DNA of 64,000 nucleotides from Candidatus Anammoxibacter sp. (GCA_021777055.1 JAIQZO010000101.1:84145-148144), one strand, 5' to 3'; shown: positions 17,925-27,014, counted from the stretch's first letter. Notes: generated by a model from the sequence alone, not told the origin. Numbers and translations are program-made.

Positions 17925-17986
17925 AGACTGAAGGCTGAAGGTTACGGGGTAAACTAATAATGCTACTAACCTTCAGCCTTCAGTCT
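17925..17986. repeat. Perfect 20-bp inverted repeat between V-ATPase A and B genes
   Basis: AGACTGAAGGCTGAAGGTTA (17925-17944) is exactly complementary to 17967-17986, with a 22-base loop. In the transcript it would form a stable stem between the A and B cistrons, where it could protect an mRNA end or lower downstream expression. It carries no T run. The inner word CTGAAGG is itself repeated. Confidence 0.8.
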
Positions 17987-18000
17987 ATCTACCTAAGTAA

Positions 18001-19752
18001 TTACGAAATAAGTTCATTAATCTCGTTTTTGATCTCTATTTTAATATCAGGGAATTGGAATAGACGATCTTCCGGGATAAGTTCTGATCGGGCGATATTT
18101 TCTCTGGAGGGGATCTGGAAAATTCTTCCCAATTCCACATTAGATTTTAATGCCTCGTTAGCTTTATGAAAATAATAGATAATTAAGTCAAGGATTAAAT
18201 GCTCCTTTTCTAGTGATGTATATGTATCGATGGAATCAAAAGCATTCTGTCGGAGAAAATCTTCCCGAATCATTCTTGATACTTCCATAATTAGCCGGTC
18301 ATTATCTGAAAGTGTGTCTACACCCACAAATCTTATCAGCTCTTCTAGATCTGCTTCTCTTTTTAGAAGTTCCATCGCTTTTCTCCTTATTTCCTTCCAG
18401 TTCGGACTAACATTTATTGCTGCATACTCATCAACTATATCATGGTAAAGTGAGTAACTTGTTATCCAGTTTATTGCTGGAAAGTGCCTTTGGTAGGCCA
18501 GCTTGTCGTCAAGTCCCCAGAATACTTTGACTACCCTCAGCGTTTCCTGTGTAACTGGTTCGGAAAGATCCCCGCCAGGGGGCGAAACGGCCCCTATAAT
18601 ACTTATAGACCCTTTTCGTTTATCTGAACCAATGCATATGACGTTTCCTGAGCGTTCATAAAAAGCTGCAAGTCGTGATCCTAGATAACTGGGGAAACCT
18701 TCGTCTCCCGGCATCTCCTGAAGCCTTCCGGACATTTCACGCATTGCTTCCGCCCATCTTGAAGTGGAGTCTGCCATCACTGCCACACTGTATCCCATGT
18801 CTCTGTAATATTCCGCTATTGTAATCCCAGTGGAGATAGACGCTTCCCTTGCCGCAACAGGCATGTTTGATGTATTCGCAATAAGGATGGTACGTTCCAT
18901 TAATGATTCTCCGGACTTTGGGTCCTTTAATTCGGGAAGTTCCAGGAGAACATCAGCCATTTCGTTACCCCGTTCACCACAACCGATATATACAATGATA
19001 TCCGCGTCCGACCATTTAGCTAATTGATGTTGAACAACCGTTTTGCCACTTCCGAATGGCCCAGGTACGCAAGCTGTTCCGCCCTTGACTACAGGAAAAA
19101 ACATATCGATAACCCTTTGGCCGGTAACCAACGGCTCTTGAGGGCGCATCTTCTTTGATACCCTCCTTGGCTGTCTAATGGGCCACTTTTGACACATACT
19201 TATAGAGAAAACTTCTGTTCCAGAATCAATCTTTACAATGGTTGTGTCTATTGTCGCTTCTACTGCAGAAATTTCCACAACCGTACCGTTAATTCCGAAT
19301 GGAACCATTATCTTGTGCGAAATCAGATTTGACTCCTTGACCGTTCCTAGTATATCGCCGGGAATAACTTTATCGTCAATTTTTACTAACGGACAGAAAT
19401 CGTATTTTTTTTCTCTGTCCAATGGGGAGAGCTTGGATCCCTTTAACATAAAGTCTCCGGATTCACGCCTAAGTGCCGGAAGGGGCCTTTGAATCCCATC
19501 AAAGATTGATCCTATTAAACCGGGACCAAGTTCTGCCATAAAAGGTTCGTTTGTGGAATAGACTAGCTCTCCTGGCTGGGTACCTTCAGTTTCTTCGTAT
19601 ACCTGGATTGAATAGATACTACCCCTTATCTCTACTACCTCACCAAATAGTTTGGCGTTTCCCACATATACCAAATCATAAATCTTAGTACCCTTAAGAC
19701 CTTTTGCCAGTATCAGTGGGCCGGATACTTTTATTATTGAGCCGTCTTTCAT
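18001..19752 (-). CDS. V-type ATPase subunit A (catalytic)
   Basis: Catalytic subunit of the V1 head, 583 residues, normal for bacterial and archaeal A subunits. Walker A is GPFGSGKT at about 231-238, and the catalytic glutamate lies in GCGERGNEM. The A-specific insertion (about 90-190) with PLDREKKYDF is present and distinguishes V/A-type A from F-type beta subunits. SVAVMADSTSRWAEAMRE and SLYHDIVDEY are also typical. It hydrolyses ATP to drive ion export, or makes ATP in reverse. The start ATG 19752 is preceded by only a weak ribosome-binding site and by a 620-base gap with a large inverted repeat, so it may be expressed from its own promoter as well as from the upstream genes. Confidence 0.95.
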   Translation of the reverse strand: MKDGSIIKVSGPLILAKGLKGTKIYDLVYVGNAKLFGEVVEIRGSIYSIQVYEETEGTQPGELVYSTNEPFMAELGPGLIGSIFDGIQRPLPALRRESGDFMLKGSKLSPLDREKKYDFCPLVKIDDKVIPGDILGTVKESNLISHKIMVPFGINGTVVEISAVEATIDTTIVKIDSGTEVFSISMCQKWPIRQPRRVSKKMRPQEPLVTGQRVIDMFFPVVKGGTACVPGPFGSGKTVVQHQLAKWSDADIIVYIGCGERGNEMADVLLELPELKDPKSGESLMERTILIANTSNMPVAAREASISTGITIAEYYRDMGYSVAVMADSTSRWAEAMREMSGRLQEMPGDEGFPSYLGSRLAAFYERSGNVICIGSDKRKGSISIIGAVSPPGGDLSEPVTQETLRVVKVFWGLDDKLAYQRHFPAINWITSYSLYHDIVDEYAAINVSPNWKEIRRKAMELLKREADLEELIRFVGVDTLSDNDRLIMEVSRMIREDFLRQNAFDSIDTYTSLEKEHLILDLIIYYFHKANEALKSNVELGRIFQIPSRENIARSELIPEDRLFQFPDIKIEIKNEINELIS

Positions 19753-20376
19753 AAAGATAATTGTACGTTTAACTAATTTCAGAGAGAAATCTAATGAAGT
19801 TTATTTTTCATTAGATAGTGCATTAATTTTCTGTGATGAGGTTGAACTAATGTTTAAATTAGCGCCTACGGCGGACTAACGTCTCCAATGAGGCACGTCT
19901 CCTATCGCAAACAAACATCTCTACCCGTACATCATCAAGGCTAAAGCCTTGAGTTACGAAATGTAACTCATACCTTCAGGTTTGAGTCAATACTTAACAG
20001 TAATAACAAAAACCATACCAATTATCTACAGCACACAATATTTTGTAAATAGTAGGTTGGGTTAAGCAGTAGCGAAACCCAACAATTATTCTATACTATT
20101 AAATTAATAAACTATAAAATCCTACGTTACCCTGAAAGGGTAATATTCATCAGTCCAGGGTAAGCGGTGCGCCAGCCAGGGAATCTATCAATTTGTATAT
20201 AAACCCTGAATGGCTTTTGCAAAAAAGTACCCTTCTTTTAATGTTCCAGGATTTATTTAAGAATTTTACATATAACAATATGTCTTTTTTATTTAAACCC
20301 AGGGTGTCGCATCGCTCTACCCTGGGCTAATGAATATTGCCCAGTTGGGGTAAATTAAATTTGAATGTAAAGATAA
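19753..20376. other. 620-base gap inside the V-ATPase cluster, with a long inverted repeat
   Basis: No gene is visible between subunits F and A. An imperfect inverted repeat with about 45-base arms lies at 20138-20182 and 20298-20342, about 80% complementary by eye. Its core words are AATATTCAT and CCAGGG. A smaller hairpin TGAGTTAC/GTAACTCA is near 19951-19970. The GC-richer arms differ from the AT-rich surroundings, which suggests an inserted repeat unit rather than an operon feature. Confidence 0.6.
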
Positions 20377-20691
20377 TTATTTAAAAAGATCAATTCCGGC
20401 GGCATTCTCGATACTATGACGTATCTCTTTCAGGCTAATGTTGAAATTTTGCAGATGCGTTGGTATTAAAAGTACAATTGCCGAACCATTTTCCCTTACT
20501 CTGTTTATCATTTGCATGGAATCTTTTGCCACTGTCTCTGTAATCATTATTAATGCTATTGTCTTGTCTTCTGTCAGTCTTTCAAAGAGGTTTCCGTTCA
20601 TTTCTCCCGGATTTAGATTTATGAGTTCCGCACCTATACTCCTGAATCCGTAAATTATATCTTCTTCTCCAATAATGACACATTTAAACAT
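20377..20691 (-). CDS. V-type ATPase subunit F (NtpG)
   Basis: Small central-stalk subunit of 104 residues with the alternating alpha/beta (Rossmann-like) pattern of the F/NtpG family: an initial beta strand and loop FKCVIIGEEDIIYGFRSIGAE, then IALIMITETVA, then a basic-hydrophobic strand AIVLLIPTH. It binds subunit D and tunes ATPase activity. The start codon ATG 20691 lies inside the end of the subunit C gene (eight-base overlap) behind AGGAAA, so translation is coupled. The position C-F-A-B-D is that of ntpC-G-A-B-D. Assignment rests on both sequence pattern and position. Confidence 0.85.
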   Translation of the reverse strand: MFKCVIIGEEDIIYGFRSIGAELINLNPGEMNGNLFERLTEDKTIALIMITETVAKDSMQMINRVRENGSAIVLLIPTHLQNFNISLKEIRHSIENAAGIDLFK

Positions 20692-21736
20692 AGCATTTCC
20701 TTAACCTATCTTTTAATAACAGACTGTCAATACCGTTAATCTTTCCACTTATGACCAGCTTTAGGTTGTATGCTTCTGTAAAGAGCCCGCAAAGATATCC
20801 TAATATCCGTTCCGGACCAAAGGCTATTCGTTTCCAAGGGCGAGCGATGCTTAATAAATAATTGGCGGAAATTTTTTCTAACATTACTATATTGGGATTA
20901 CTTATAGCTCTTTCATTGTTATTAGGAAAAATGGTATTAACTGTTTCGGACGACAGTTCTCTCTTTAATAATACTTTACAGTCGTTAATAGATAGGTTCA
21001 ATATATTGGGGAAATTATTAATATCATGAAGGTCCTTGAAAAAAAAGTTACTTAAGGGAGTTATACTTTTTCCAAGGGCCAATGTCCGAAGCAATGATCC
21101 TACTATCTCTAGAAAAATGAATTTTTCTAGGTAGTGTCTTATATATGGAGAGGAGGTCTCTTTACTTATAGTCTTAAGAAATGAGAGATATGTATTGTCC
21201 ATTATTAAATCAATAATCCATCGACTATTATTTTTAGGTTCTTCGTCTTTGTGTAGAGTTTTTTTCACTCTTTCCATGCCGTTAAGCATGGCGAGTGGCC
21301 AGCCGGAAGGAGTTTCTACTCTTTCCCGAGAGTGCTCAATCTCCAGGTTTTTAATGATATCAGCTGAAGTCTGTTCATCGGGAGTTCCACTGAACTTTTT
21401 CTTTAAAGAGTTCTTGATGCCCTGCAGTTTATACCGTATAAGAAATATGTCACAGACTATTTTTGAAGGAGAGAATGCCCTGATTTCGTTTGTTTTGCTA
21501 AAACAGTAAGATTCTATTGCCCTTTCTATATCTGCAACACTACCATTGCTTGAGAAAGAATAACGTAATTTCGCATTTGTAAAGTATTTGAGTAGATTTT
21601 CAACCGTGTCCACAGACAACATCTCTTCGAACTGCTTATAGTTAAGCAAATAACTTTCTAAGACGCTTACTTTTCCACTTGCAAAACACCAATCATAGTT
21701 GTCAGACTCTTCATTTTTCTTTAAATTCTTAATCAT
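20684..21736 (-). CDS. V-type ATPase subunit C
   Basis: Subunit C (family of AC39 / NtpC), 350 residues, which connects the V1 rotor to the c-ring of the membrane sector. The sequence is mostly helical, as expected for the three-bundle fold. It includes FASGKVSVLESYLLNYKQFEEML near the N-terminus and the end segment RPWKRIAFGPERILGYLCGLFTEAYNLKLVISGK, which resembles the conserved C-terminal motif of the family (PEPLIAYLLAKE..N.R.I..GK type). The family is poorly conserved, so the operon position between E and F genes is important evidence. Stop and start overlap with the F gene. Confidence 0.85.
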   Translation of the reverse strand: MIKNLKKNEESDNYDWCFASGKVSVLESYLLNYKQFEEMLSVDTVENLLKYFTNAKLRYSFSSNGSVADIERAIESYCFSKTNEIRAFSPSKIVCDIFLIRYKLQGIKNSLKKKFSGTPDEQTSADIIKNLEIEHSRERVETPSGWPLAMLNGMERVKKTLHKDEEPKNNSRWIIDLIMDNTYLSFLKTISKETSSPYIRHYLEKFIFLEIVGSLLRTLALGKSITPLSNFFFKDLHDINNFPNILNLSINDCKVLLKRELSSETVNTIFPNNNERAISNPNIVMLEKISANYLLSIARPWKRIAFGPERILGYLCGLFTEAYNLKLVISGKINGIDSLLLKDRLRKCYV

Positions 21737-21762
21737 AATATGATAACTGGTTGTGCTTTTCG

Positions 21763-22329
21763 TTACTCTGAAAACAATTTGTTTGATATCAAAGGTGCTA
21801 ATTCCAATTGCAGGTTGTTTAAGATGGCATCTATAGTGTGGTTAATTTCATATCTATCTGTTTTTACTACGAAGCCGCCTTTTACATTAATAGAGTCCTT
21901 GTTTAAACGGACTTTATCGTTTTTTGATATTTTGTTAAGAAACTCCTGGTTAAATATCTCTATATCCTTCGAATTCAAAGATATAACACAAGGTTCATTG
22001 ATTTTTTTTATCCACTCTTCCATTATTTGCAAATATCTTTCGCCATTAAGAAATTTATTCAACGCAGCATTAAAAATATTTTCAACGGCCTTGTTTTTTG
22101 CCGAAAGGAGTTTCATCTTATAGTTGATTCTAAGTTCTACGATCTTTCTGTCCTTCTCTTCCTCTAGCTCCCTATTAAGTTTTATTAGTTTCTCTTTAAA
22201 TGATTCCTCTGCTTTTATTCTTTCTTCTTCTGTTATTTTTCGGGAATTATTTTCCGCAATTCTAATTAATTCGTTGGCTTCTTTTTTGGCCTCACTTAAG
22301 ATGGCCTCTTTTATTCTATTAAGGGACAT
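21763..22329 (-). CDS. V-type ATPase subunit E (peripheral stalk)
   Basis: Peripheral-stalk subunit of 188 residues. The first 90 residues or so form a long charged helix (ILSEAKKEANELIRIAENNSRKITEEERIKAEESF) that would pair with the G/H subunit. The C-terminal globular part contains INVKGGFVVKTDRYEINHTIDAILN, matching the GGvvv.....I.vdnTle conserved block of subunit E. The protein holds the A3B3 head fixed against rotation. It is followed after 26 bases by the C gene. The ribosome-binding site before ATG 22329 is weak. Confidence 0.9.
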   Translation of the reverse strand: MSLNRIKEAILSEAKKEANELIRIAENNSRKITEEERIKAEESFKEKLIKLNRELEEEKDRKIVELRINYKMKLLSAKNKAVENIFNAALNKFLNGERYLQIMEEWIKKINEPCVISLNSKDIEIFNQEFLNKISKNDKVRLNKDSINVKGGFVVKTDRYEINHTIDAILNNLQLELAPLISNKLFSE

Positions 22330-22355
22330 GAATACTTTTACCTAGTCGCGATACC

Positions 22356-22886
22356 TTATGCTAAAAATAATAACCCGCTTTCTTTTGTGAACCATATAAT
22401 TAACAAAATTGATGCCAGTAATGCAACTACTGCATAAGTTTCAACCATTGCAGGTATTAATATTGCCCGTCCGCTTTCATCCGGTTGTTTACCTGTGAGA
22501 TTTATAGCTGCAGCAGAAGCTTCTCCCTGAAATATGGCACACTTCCATTGTACAATACCCATGCAGATCCCAACCGCAAGTGTTGCCAATCCGGCGATGG
22601 GTGAGATACTAATCTCTCCTTTTATTAGGCCACTTCGCAATGCTATCATAATAGCGCAAATAAAGCCATAGAATCCCTGTGTTCCCGGCAAAGCCATAAG
22701 TATCAACAACTTGCCAAATAACTCAGGTTTTTCAGAAAGCACGCCTGCTGCTTGTGTTGCTGCTATTTTTATCCCTTTTGCAGAGCCTAGCCCTCCAAAC
22801 ATTACTGCAATTATTGCGCCTACAGAAGCAAATCCAAAGCCTGTCTGGATAAAGTAAGTATTGTACAAATCCCGAAATTCTTCCAT
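22356..22886 (-). CDS. V-type ATPase proteolipid subunit K (rotor ring) with Na+-binding residues
   Basis: Membrane rotor subunit of 176 residues with four transmembrane helices formed by a duplicated hairpin. Each half has a GxGSAKG- or GE.SAAAI-type segment. Compared from memory with Enterococcus hirae NtpK, whose Na+ ligands are L61, T64, Q65, Q110 and E139, this protein has L66, T69 and Q70 (ALPGTQGFYG), Q120 (FQGEAS) and E149 (AMVETYA), all conserved with the right local context. This suggests Na+ rather than H+ transport, with one ion site per four-helix subunit. The start is set at ATG 22886 behind GGAGG. A GTG at 22919 in frame lies within an inverted repeat and has no ribosome-binding site. 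Confidence 0.93.
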   Translation of the reverse strand: MEEFRDLYNTYFIQTGFGFASVGAIIAVMFGGLGSAKGIKIAATQAAGVLSEKPELFGKLLILMALPGTQGFYGFICAIMIALRSGLIKGEISISPIAGLATLAVGICMGIVQWKCAIFQGEASAAAINLTGKQPDESGRAILIPAMVETYAVVALLASILLIIWFTKESGLLFLA

Positions 22887-22916
22887 TGTCTTTAAAACCT
22901 CCATACCAAATGGTAA

Positions 22917-22955
22917 CACAGGCTCTTGCCTGTAATCGACAGGCGGAAGCCTGTG
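22917..22955. repeat. 17-bp-arm inverted repeat upstream of subunit K
   Basis: CACAGGCTCTTGCCTGT (22917-22933) and ACAGGCGGAAGCCTGTG (22939-22955) are largely complementary around the five-base loop AATCG. The outer CACAGGCT and inner GCCTGT segments pair, with mismatches between. The element lies between subunits I and K on the transcript, directly before the K ribosome-binding site, and may help set the high stoichiometry of K. Confidence 0.7.
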
Positions 22956-23036
22956 CTACATACTGTTTATCCTCAGAGTGAACATAAATGGTCCACTTGT
23001 GCCCACTGTGGATTGTTGGTGAAAACCTACAATATT

Positions 23037-25040
23037 TCAGTGGTGGGTAATCAATTGAACCCTCTTGCTGTTAAATCCGTATGGTTGAAACTTAACCGCA
23101 CCCCCTTCGTAGAATCTACCAAAAAATTCAAGAAAGATTAGCCTTGCAGGATGAACAAACGAACTTATCAGGCATATTAGGAAGTTAAATGTATGACCTA
23201 GCACGAGTATAATTATAAAGGCAGCAATTCCTATAAAATCTATTGAGAGTGCAATTTCTGCTATTATGTTAAATGTCATTGCTACTATTGTGGTAGTAAG
23301 TCCCAGGGCCAGTAATCTTGAATAAGAGAGTATATCGCTTAAGAAACTAACGGAGCCATAGCTCCCAAGTATACCGTACATGCTTACAAGGCCGGTAATA
23401 ACTCTTCCTATCCATGTCTTTTCACTTCTACCCTGTGTTACAACCAAACCAACTGCGCTGACTGCCGTCATGTATAGTCCGGTTTTATATATCCAGCCTG
23501 GCAGATCAATAAACAAAGGCATACTAATTATCGTAATGCCGGGCAAGAAAATTAACCACAGTGCTCCGTCCAATACAGCGTTAGTCGTATGACCTCTCCT
23601 AAGTTCTCCGTACATCTTTAATGATACCCCGTAAAACTGATTAATCACACCTAAACCTATTGCAAATACTAGTGCGATAATCGGCCTGGCAAGAGGATCG
23701 ATTATCATCAACGTGTTTCGCAAACGCAATAGAAGGTTGTCCTCCCCCAAATATTTTTCGCTGTAGATGTCACCAGCCCATCCACCGGTTAACATACCTA
23801 TTATAGCAGTACTGATGCCAGCATATAGAAAAAGGGCAAAGAATTCTTTTACTGCTTCATGGCCTCTGTACTTATGCATAACATAATATGAGAGTCCGAT
23901 TAACATCGCTCCATATACCACATCTCCAAAACATATCCCAAAGAAAAGCAAGAATCCCAATGTTAAAAATGGTGTAGGGTCAAAGCTGAAATAATTCGGT
24001 AATCCGAACATGTTTGTTAATAGCTGTGCGGGTTTGAAAAATCTGTTGAGTTCAATAGATACCGGGATGTTATCTTCTGGATTTGGGGAGTCATAGAGTG
24101 TGGAAACTTCCGGAAATTCGTCTCTTAATATCCTTTCCAGCCTTGTTATATCTGTCTCTTTGATATAACCCGAAACAATTACCATTCTTTTGGACGAAAC
24201 GAACAAGTTTTTCTGGTGAATCTTTTCCTTTTCGTTTTCCCAATAGCTCAATGTGATTTCAACTTCTTTATTATGTTTGTAGAGCTTTCTTACTCTAGAT
24301 TCTAAATTTCTTAGTTTTCTATTAAATAATGCCAAATCGTTCTTGTGCGAGTTAACTCTGTCGCTTATGTTTTCAATTGTTTCAGGGATCGGTATTTGGC
24401 AGAAGCTATATCTCTCTAAATGCTTTATCGCCTCGGTTGTCTCTCTTTTAAGGTAGAAAATTAACATCTCCGTCCTTTTCCCAGAAGAAACCGTTTGGCA
24501 TTCCAGTGTTTCCATTGCGATGTCGTCCTTCAATAATTCTTGGGCTTTAGTTTTTGATACATTACCAAAACATACTGTTACGTTCTCCATTTTCTTTAGC
24601 TCGTTAATCGTATATGGTAATTTAAGGAACAGGGAAAGATATTTCAGCTCTGTTTCTGCTTTTGAAATGTTGTTTGAGATGACTTGGTATTCATTCTCTA
24701 TCTGCTTGCACTCTTCAAAAAGATTTTCCATATCAAATGTACTGATAGCTTTATTAAACTCAATTTCATTCACCTGGATTGGGATGGAGAAAAAATTTTC
24801 GAAGAGGCTCTTCTTGCTTTTTAAAAACAGATCAAAGGTGTTTTTAATAGTATGTAGTTTAAATATGTTCTCGTCGGGTTTACCTGTTTTTGTCTCTATT
24901 CTTTTTATCTCTTTCCCAAATTCATTCGAAAGCGCATCGGAAATATGTAAAACCCGCAACCTGTAAAGTTTGTCTAATAATTCATCTCTGCGGCTTAATG
25001 GGGCAATCATTGTTAATTTTTTTACATTTGCAATTGCCAT
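23037..25040 (-). CDS. V-type ATPase subunit I (a-like, membrane stator)
   Basis: Membrane stator subunit of 667 residues, equivalent to NtpI and eukaryotic Vph1. The N-terminal half (about 1-340) is cytoplasmic and rich in coiled coil, beginning MAIANVKKLTMIAPLSRRDELL. The C-terminal half has seven or eight helices, including GFLLFFGICFGDVVYGAML and the late SYSRLLALGLTTTIVAMTFN helix. That helix carries the essential arginine of the ion path, in the R-L-L-A-L-G-L context. The end HPARLIFLEFFGRFYEGGAVKFQPY is diagnostic. It starts two bases after the stop of the coiled-coil subunit gene, so the two are coupled. Length and motifs are normal. Confidence 0.94.
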   Translation of the reverse strand: MAIANVKKLTMIAPLSRRDELLDKLYRLRVLHISDALSNEFGKEIKRIETKTGKPDENIFKLHTIKNTFDLFLKSKKSLFENFFSIPIQVNEIEFNKAISTFDMENLFEECKQIENEYQVISNNISKAETELKYLSLFLKLPYTINELKKMENVTVCFGNVSKTKAQELLKDDIAMETLECQTVSSGKRTEMLIFYLKRETTEAIKHLERYSFCQIPIPETIENISDRVNSHKNDLALFNRKLRNLESRVRKLYKHNKEVEITLSYWENEKEKIHQKNLFVSSKRMVIVSGYIKETDITRLERILRDEFPEVSTLYDSPNPEDNIPVSIELNRFFKPAQLLTNMFGLPNYFSFDPTPFLTLGFLLFFGICFGDVVYGAMLIGLSYYVMHKYRGHEAVKEFFALFLYAGISTAIIGMLTGGWAGDIYSEKYLGEDNLLLRLRNTLMIIDPLARPIIALVFAIGLGVINQFYGVSLKMYGELRRGHTTNAVLDGALWLIFLPGITIISMPLFIDLPGWIYKTGLYMTAVSAVGLVVTQGRSEKTWIGRVITGLVSMYGILGSYGSVSFLSDILSYSRLLALGLTTTIVAMTFNIIAEIALSIDFIGIAAFIIILVLGHTFNFLICLISSFVHPARLIFLEFFGRFYEGGAVKFQPYGFNSKRVQLITHH

Positions 25041-25042
25041 TG

Positions 25043-25357
25043 TTAAGCCTCGCTTAATTTCTTTAATACAAGACCAACCATTTCATCCTCTATCTCAGGA
25101 TCAATTTCTTCTATTTTCTTTATTTTCTGTTCAAACGTGTGTTTTACCTTGTTTTCTTCTTCTAGCTGTTTCTTTTGTATCTGCACTTTGAGTTCTTCTG
25201 CATCCTTGTTAAATTCTTTTTGCAATCGGTCTGTTATTTTAGAGATCTCTTGTTCTATCTCTTTTTCTCTTTGCCTTGCTTTCGTTTTGGCCTCCAATAT
25301 AATATTGTTTGCTTCTTCTTCAATTTTTAATATGGAGGTTACTATGTCTTCTTTCAC
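25043..25357 (-). CDS. V-type ATPase peripheral stalk subunit G/H (NtpF-like)
   Basis: Short coiled-coil protein of about 104 residues: an almost unbroken charged helix (EEANNIILEAKTKARQREKE and onward), which is the pattern of the G/H or NtpF subunit that pairs with subunit E. It is the first gene of the cluster, in the ntpF position. The start is chosen at GTG 25357, 15 bases after an unusually strong AGGGGGGGG ribosome-binding site. The longer frame from 25435 would add a Cys/Arg-rich leader unlike the family. Family members are too divergent for certainty from sequence alone; position and coiled-coil pattern carry the call. Confidence 0.8.
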   Translation of the reverse strand: MKEDIVTSILKIEEEANNIILEAKTKARQREKEIEQEISKITDRLQKEFNKDAEELKVQIQKKQLEEENKVKHTFEQKIKKIEEIDPEIEDEMVGLVLKKLSEA

Positions 25358-25562
25358 CAGATACCCCCCCCTGGGACGGACGTTCTTGTAATAAATTATG
25401 CATGTAACGCCTGTCTTCGCTCTATCTTTGCTCAAATTTCCATTGTCAGAGCCTCGACGGTGCGAAATCCGTGTTTCCGGTTTGGTTCAATCAACTTGAA
25501 CAGATTTAACCAAAATTTTAGCGTTGCATGCACGTTCCTTAACAATAAATATAAAGAGTTCT

Positions 25563-26729
25563 TTACTTGAGAGAACCATGTTTTCCTATTACTACGTTAT
25601 GGCTGCGGATTTCTGCCTCAACTCGTCTTTCCCATAACCGATGTCGCTGTTCCTTTGCCTCTCTTCTGCAGTTTTCTGCCTCATCCTCTTTGCCTAATCT
25701 TTGATATGCAATCGCCAGGTTTTCCCATGCAGGCTCAAAATAAAGATCGATATCCAAGCATTGCTTGAATTGCGTAACCGCTTCTTTATCAAACCCCTTT
25801 TCCATTAATTTTTTGCCTTCAGCAAGGCACTCCTCGATATTTTCTTTATCCGCTTCAAGGCGCAGCCGAATAGCATCTTCAGATTTCAATGTGACCACAG
25901 AACACGGCACTTCCCTGGTTACCTTTTCCATTACGCTTCCGGCCAGAACTCTGGTAAGAGCGCTTTTTCCAATTGATCCTATTACTAGTAAATCAGTTTT
26001 ATGATCGGAAAGAGTTTTAAGTATCTCTTTGTACGGCTTGCCCCTTAAAACCTCTCTCTCCACTTTTACATCATAAAAGTCAAAATTCTCAAGAAATTTT
26101 TCAAACTGTGACTCTTCATGTTTAGCGTATGTGTCTTCCTCTTCATAAGGTATTACGCTAGGTCCGCCATAATCATGTTCCGTTGATTGGATTACTGTTA
26201 GGACCTTCAGCTCTGCTTTAAAACTCTCTGCTAAATGTATGGCATTTTCCAACGCCCGCTTTGAAGCCTCTGAAAAATCTATGGGGCAAAGTACTTTCTT
26301 TATTAAAGGAGGCGCCTCTTGTTTGACAACCCAAACCGGTTTATTGGATTTTCGCATCACTTTACTTGCCGTAAGGCCTAATCGGAAGTGGTCGTCCTTT
26401 TCCTTTTCTCCCGATCCCATAATTATTAAATTTACATCATAAAAGTTTGCATGCTTAACAATTTGGTCAAATGGGCTTCCGGTTACTAGAAAGATCTCTC
26501 CAACTCTAACATTGTTCTCCTTAATCTTGCCTTGCACCTTAATTAAGCTGTTCTTGGTAAACTCTTTTATTTTTTCTAACCTATGCTTAGATTTATGCGC
26601 ACCTGGAATTACATGAATTACCATAACCTCAGACTCAAATTTTTTTGCAATCTCTATTGTCATCTGCATTGCGCTATCCGATGCGTTGGTAAAATCAGTG
26701 GCGAATAGGATTTTCTTTATCAGCTTCAT
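25563..26729 (-). CDS. Tandem universal stress protein with C-terminal TPR
   Basis: Cytoplasmic protein of 388 residues with two UspA domains (about 3-140 and 146-290) followed by a TPR-like helical segment (about 300-375: AVTQFKQCLDIDLYFEPAWENLAIAYQRLGKEDEAE). Both Usp domains begin with the LIKKILFATDF / LIKKVLCPIDF strand. The ATP-binding motif G-2x-G-9x-G-S is intact in the second domain (GSIGKSALTRVLAGS) but degenerate in the first. Such proteins bind nucleotide and respond to energy or redox stress; the TPR end suggests a docking role. The start is ATG 26729, with GGAGG seven bases before it. It lies upstream of the V-ATPase cluster on the same strand, separated by 205 bases, so co-transcription is possible. 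Confidence 0.88.
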   Translation of the reverse strand: MKLIKKILFATDFTNASDSAMQMTIEIAKKFESEVMVIHVIPGAHKSKHRLEKIKEFTKNSLIKVQGKIKENNVRVGEIFLVTGSPFDQIVKHANFYDVNLIIMGSGEKEKDDHFRLGLTASKVMRKSNKPVWVVKQEAPPLIKKVLCPIDFSEASKRALENAIHLAESFKAELKVLTVIQSTEHDYGGPSVIPYEEEDTYAKHEESQFEKFLENFDFYDVKVEREVLRGKPYKEILKTLSDHKTDLLVIGSIGKSALTRVLAGSVMEKVTREVPCSVVTLKSEDAIRLRLEADKENIEECLAEGKKLMEKGFDKEAVTQFKQCLDIDLYFEPAWENLAIAYQRLGKEDEAENCRREAKEQRHRLWERRVEAEIRSHNVVIGKHGSLK

Positions 26730-26985
26730 GTCGTTTTCCTCCAAAATTGTTTTTGTTATTAGGAACACTGTAACATAGTTTTGCTGAAACTACGTAAGAT
26801 TAAGACAAGTGGCTCTTTATAAAGTCTCCTTTCGTGTTGGAGGCGGCTTTTAGGCGGTGTCCTGGTCCTTGGTCGGTGTGTCTCGATATGTGTAAACTTA
26901 ACTGCTTCTCTATTAATATTAACAGCAAAAAGAGGCGTTTTCAAGGAATACAACAAATATAAAAGATTGCATATGTCACATCCTG

Positions 26986-27014
26986 TTGACAATTACAATT
27001 AACCATGCTATAAC
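26986..27014 (+). promoter_or_regulatory. Sigma-70-type promoter of the orphan response regulator
   Basis: TTGACA (26986-26991) and TATAAC (27009-27014) are 17 bases apart. The distance to the start of the response regulator at 27193 is about 180 bases, leaving a long AT-rich leader. It points away from the divergent USP gene. Confidence 0.6.
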
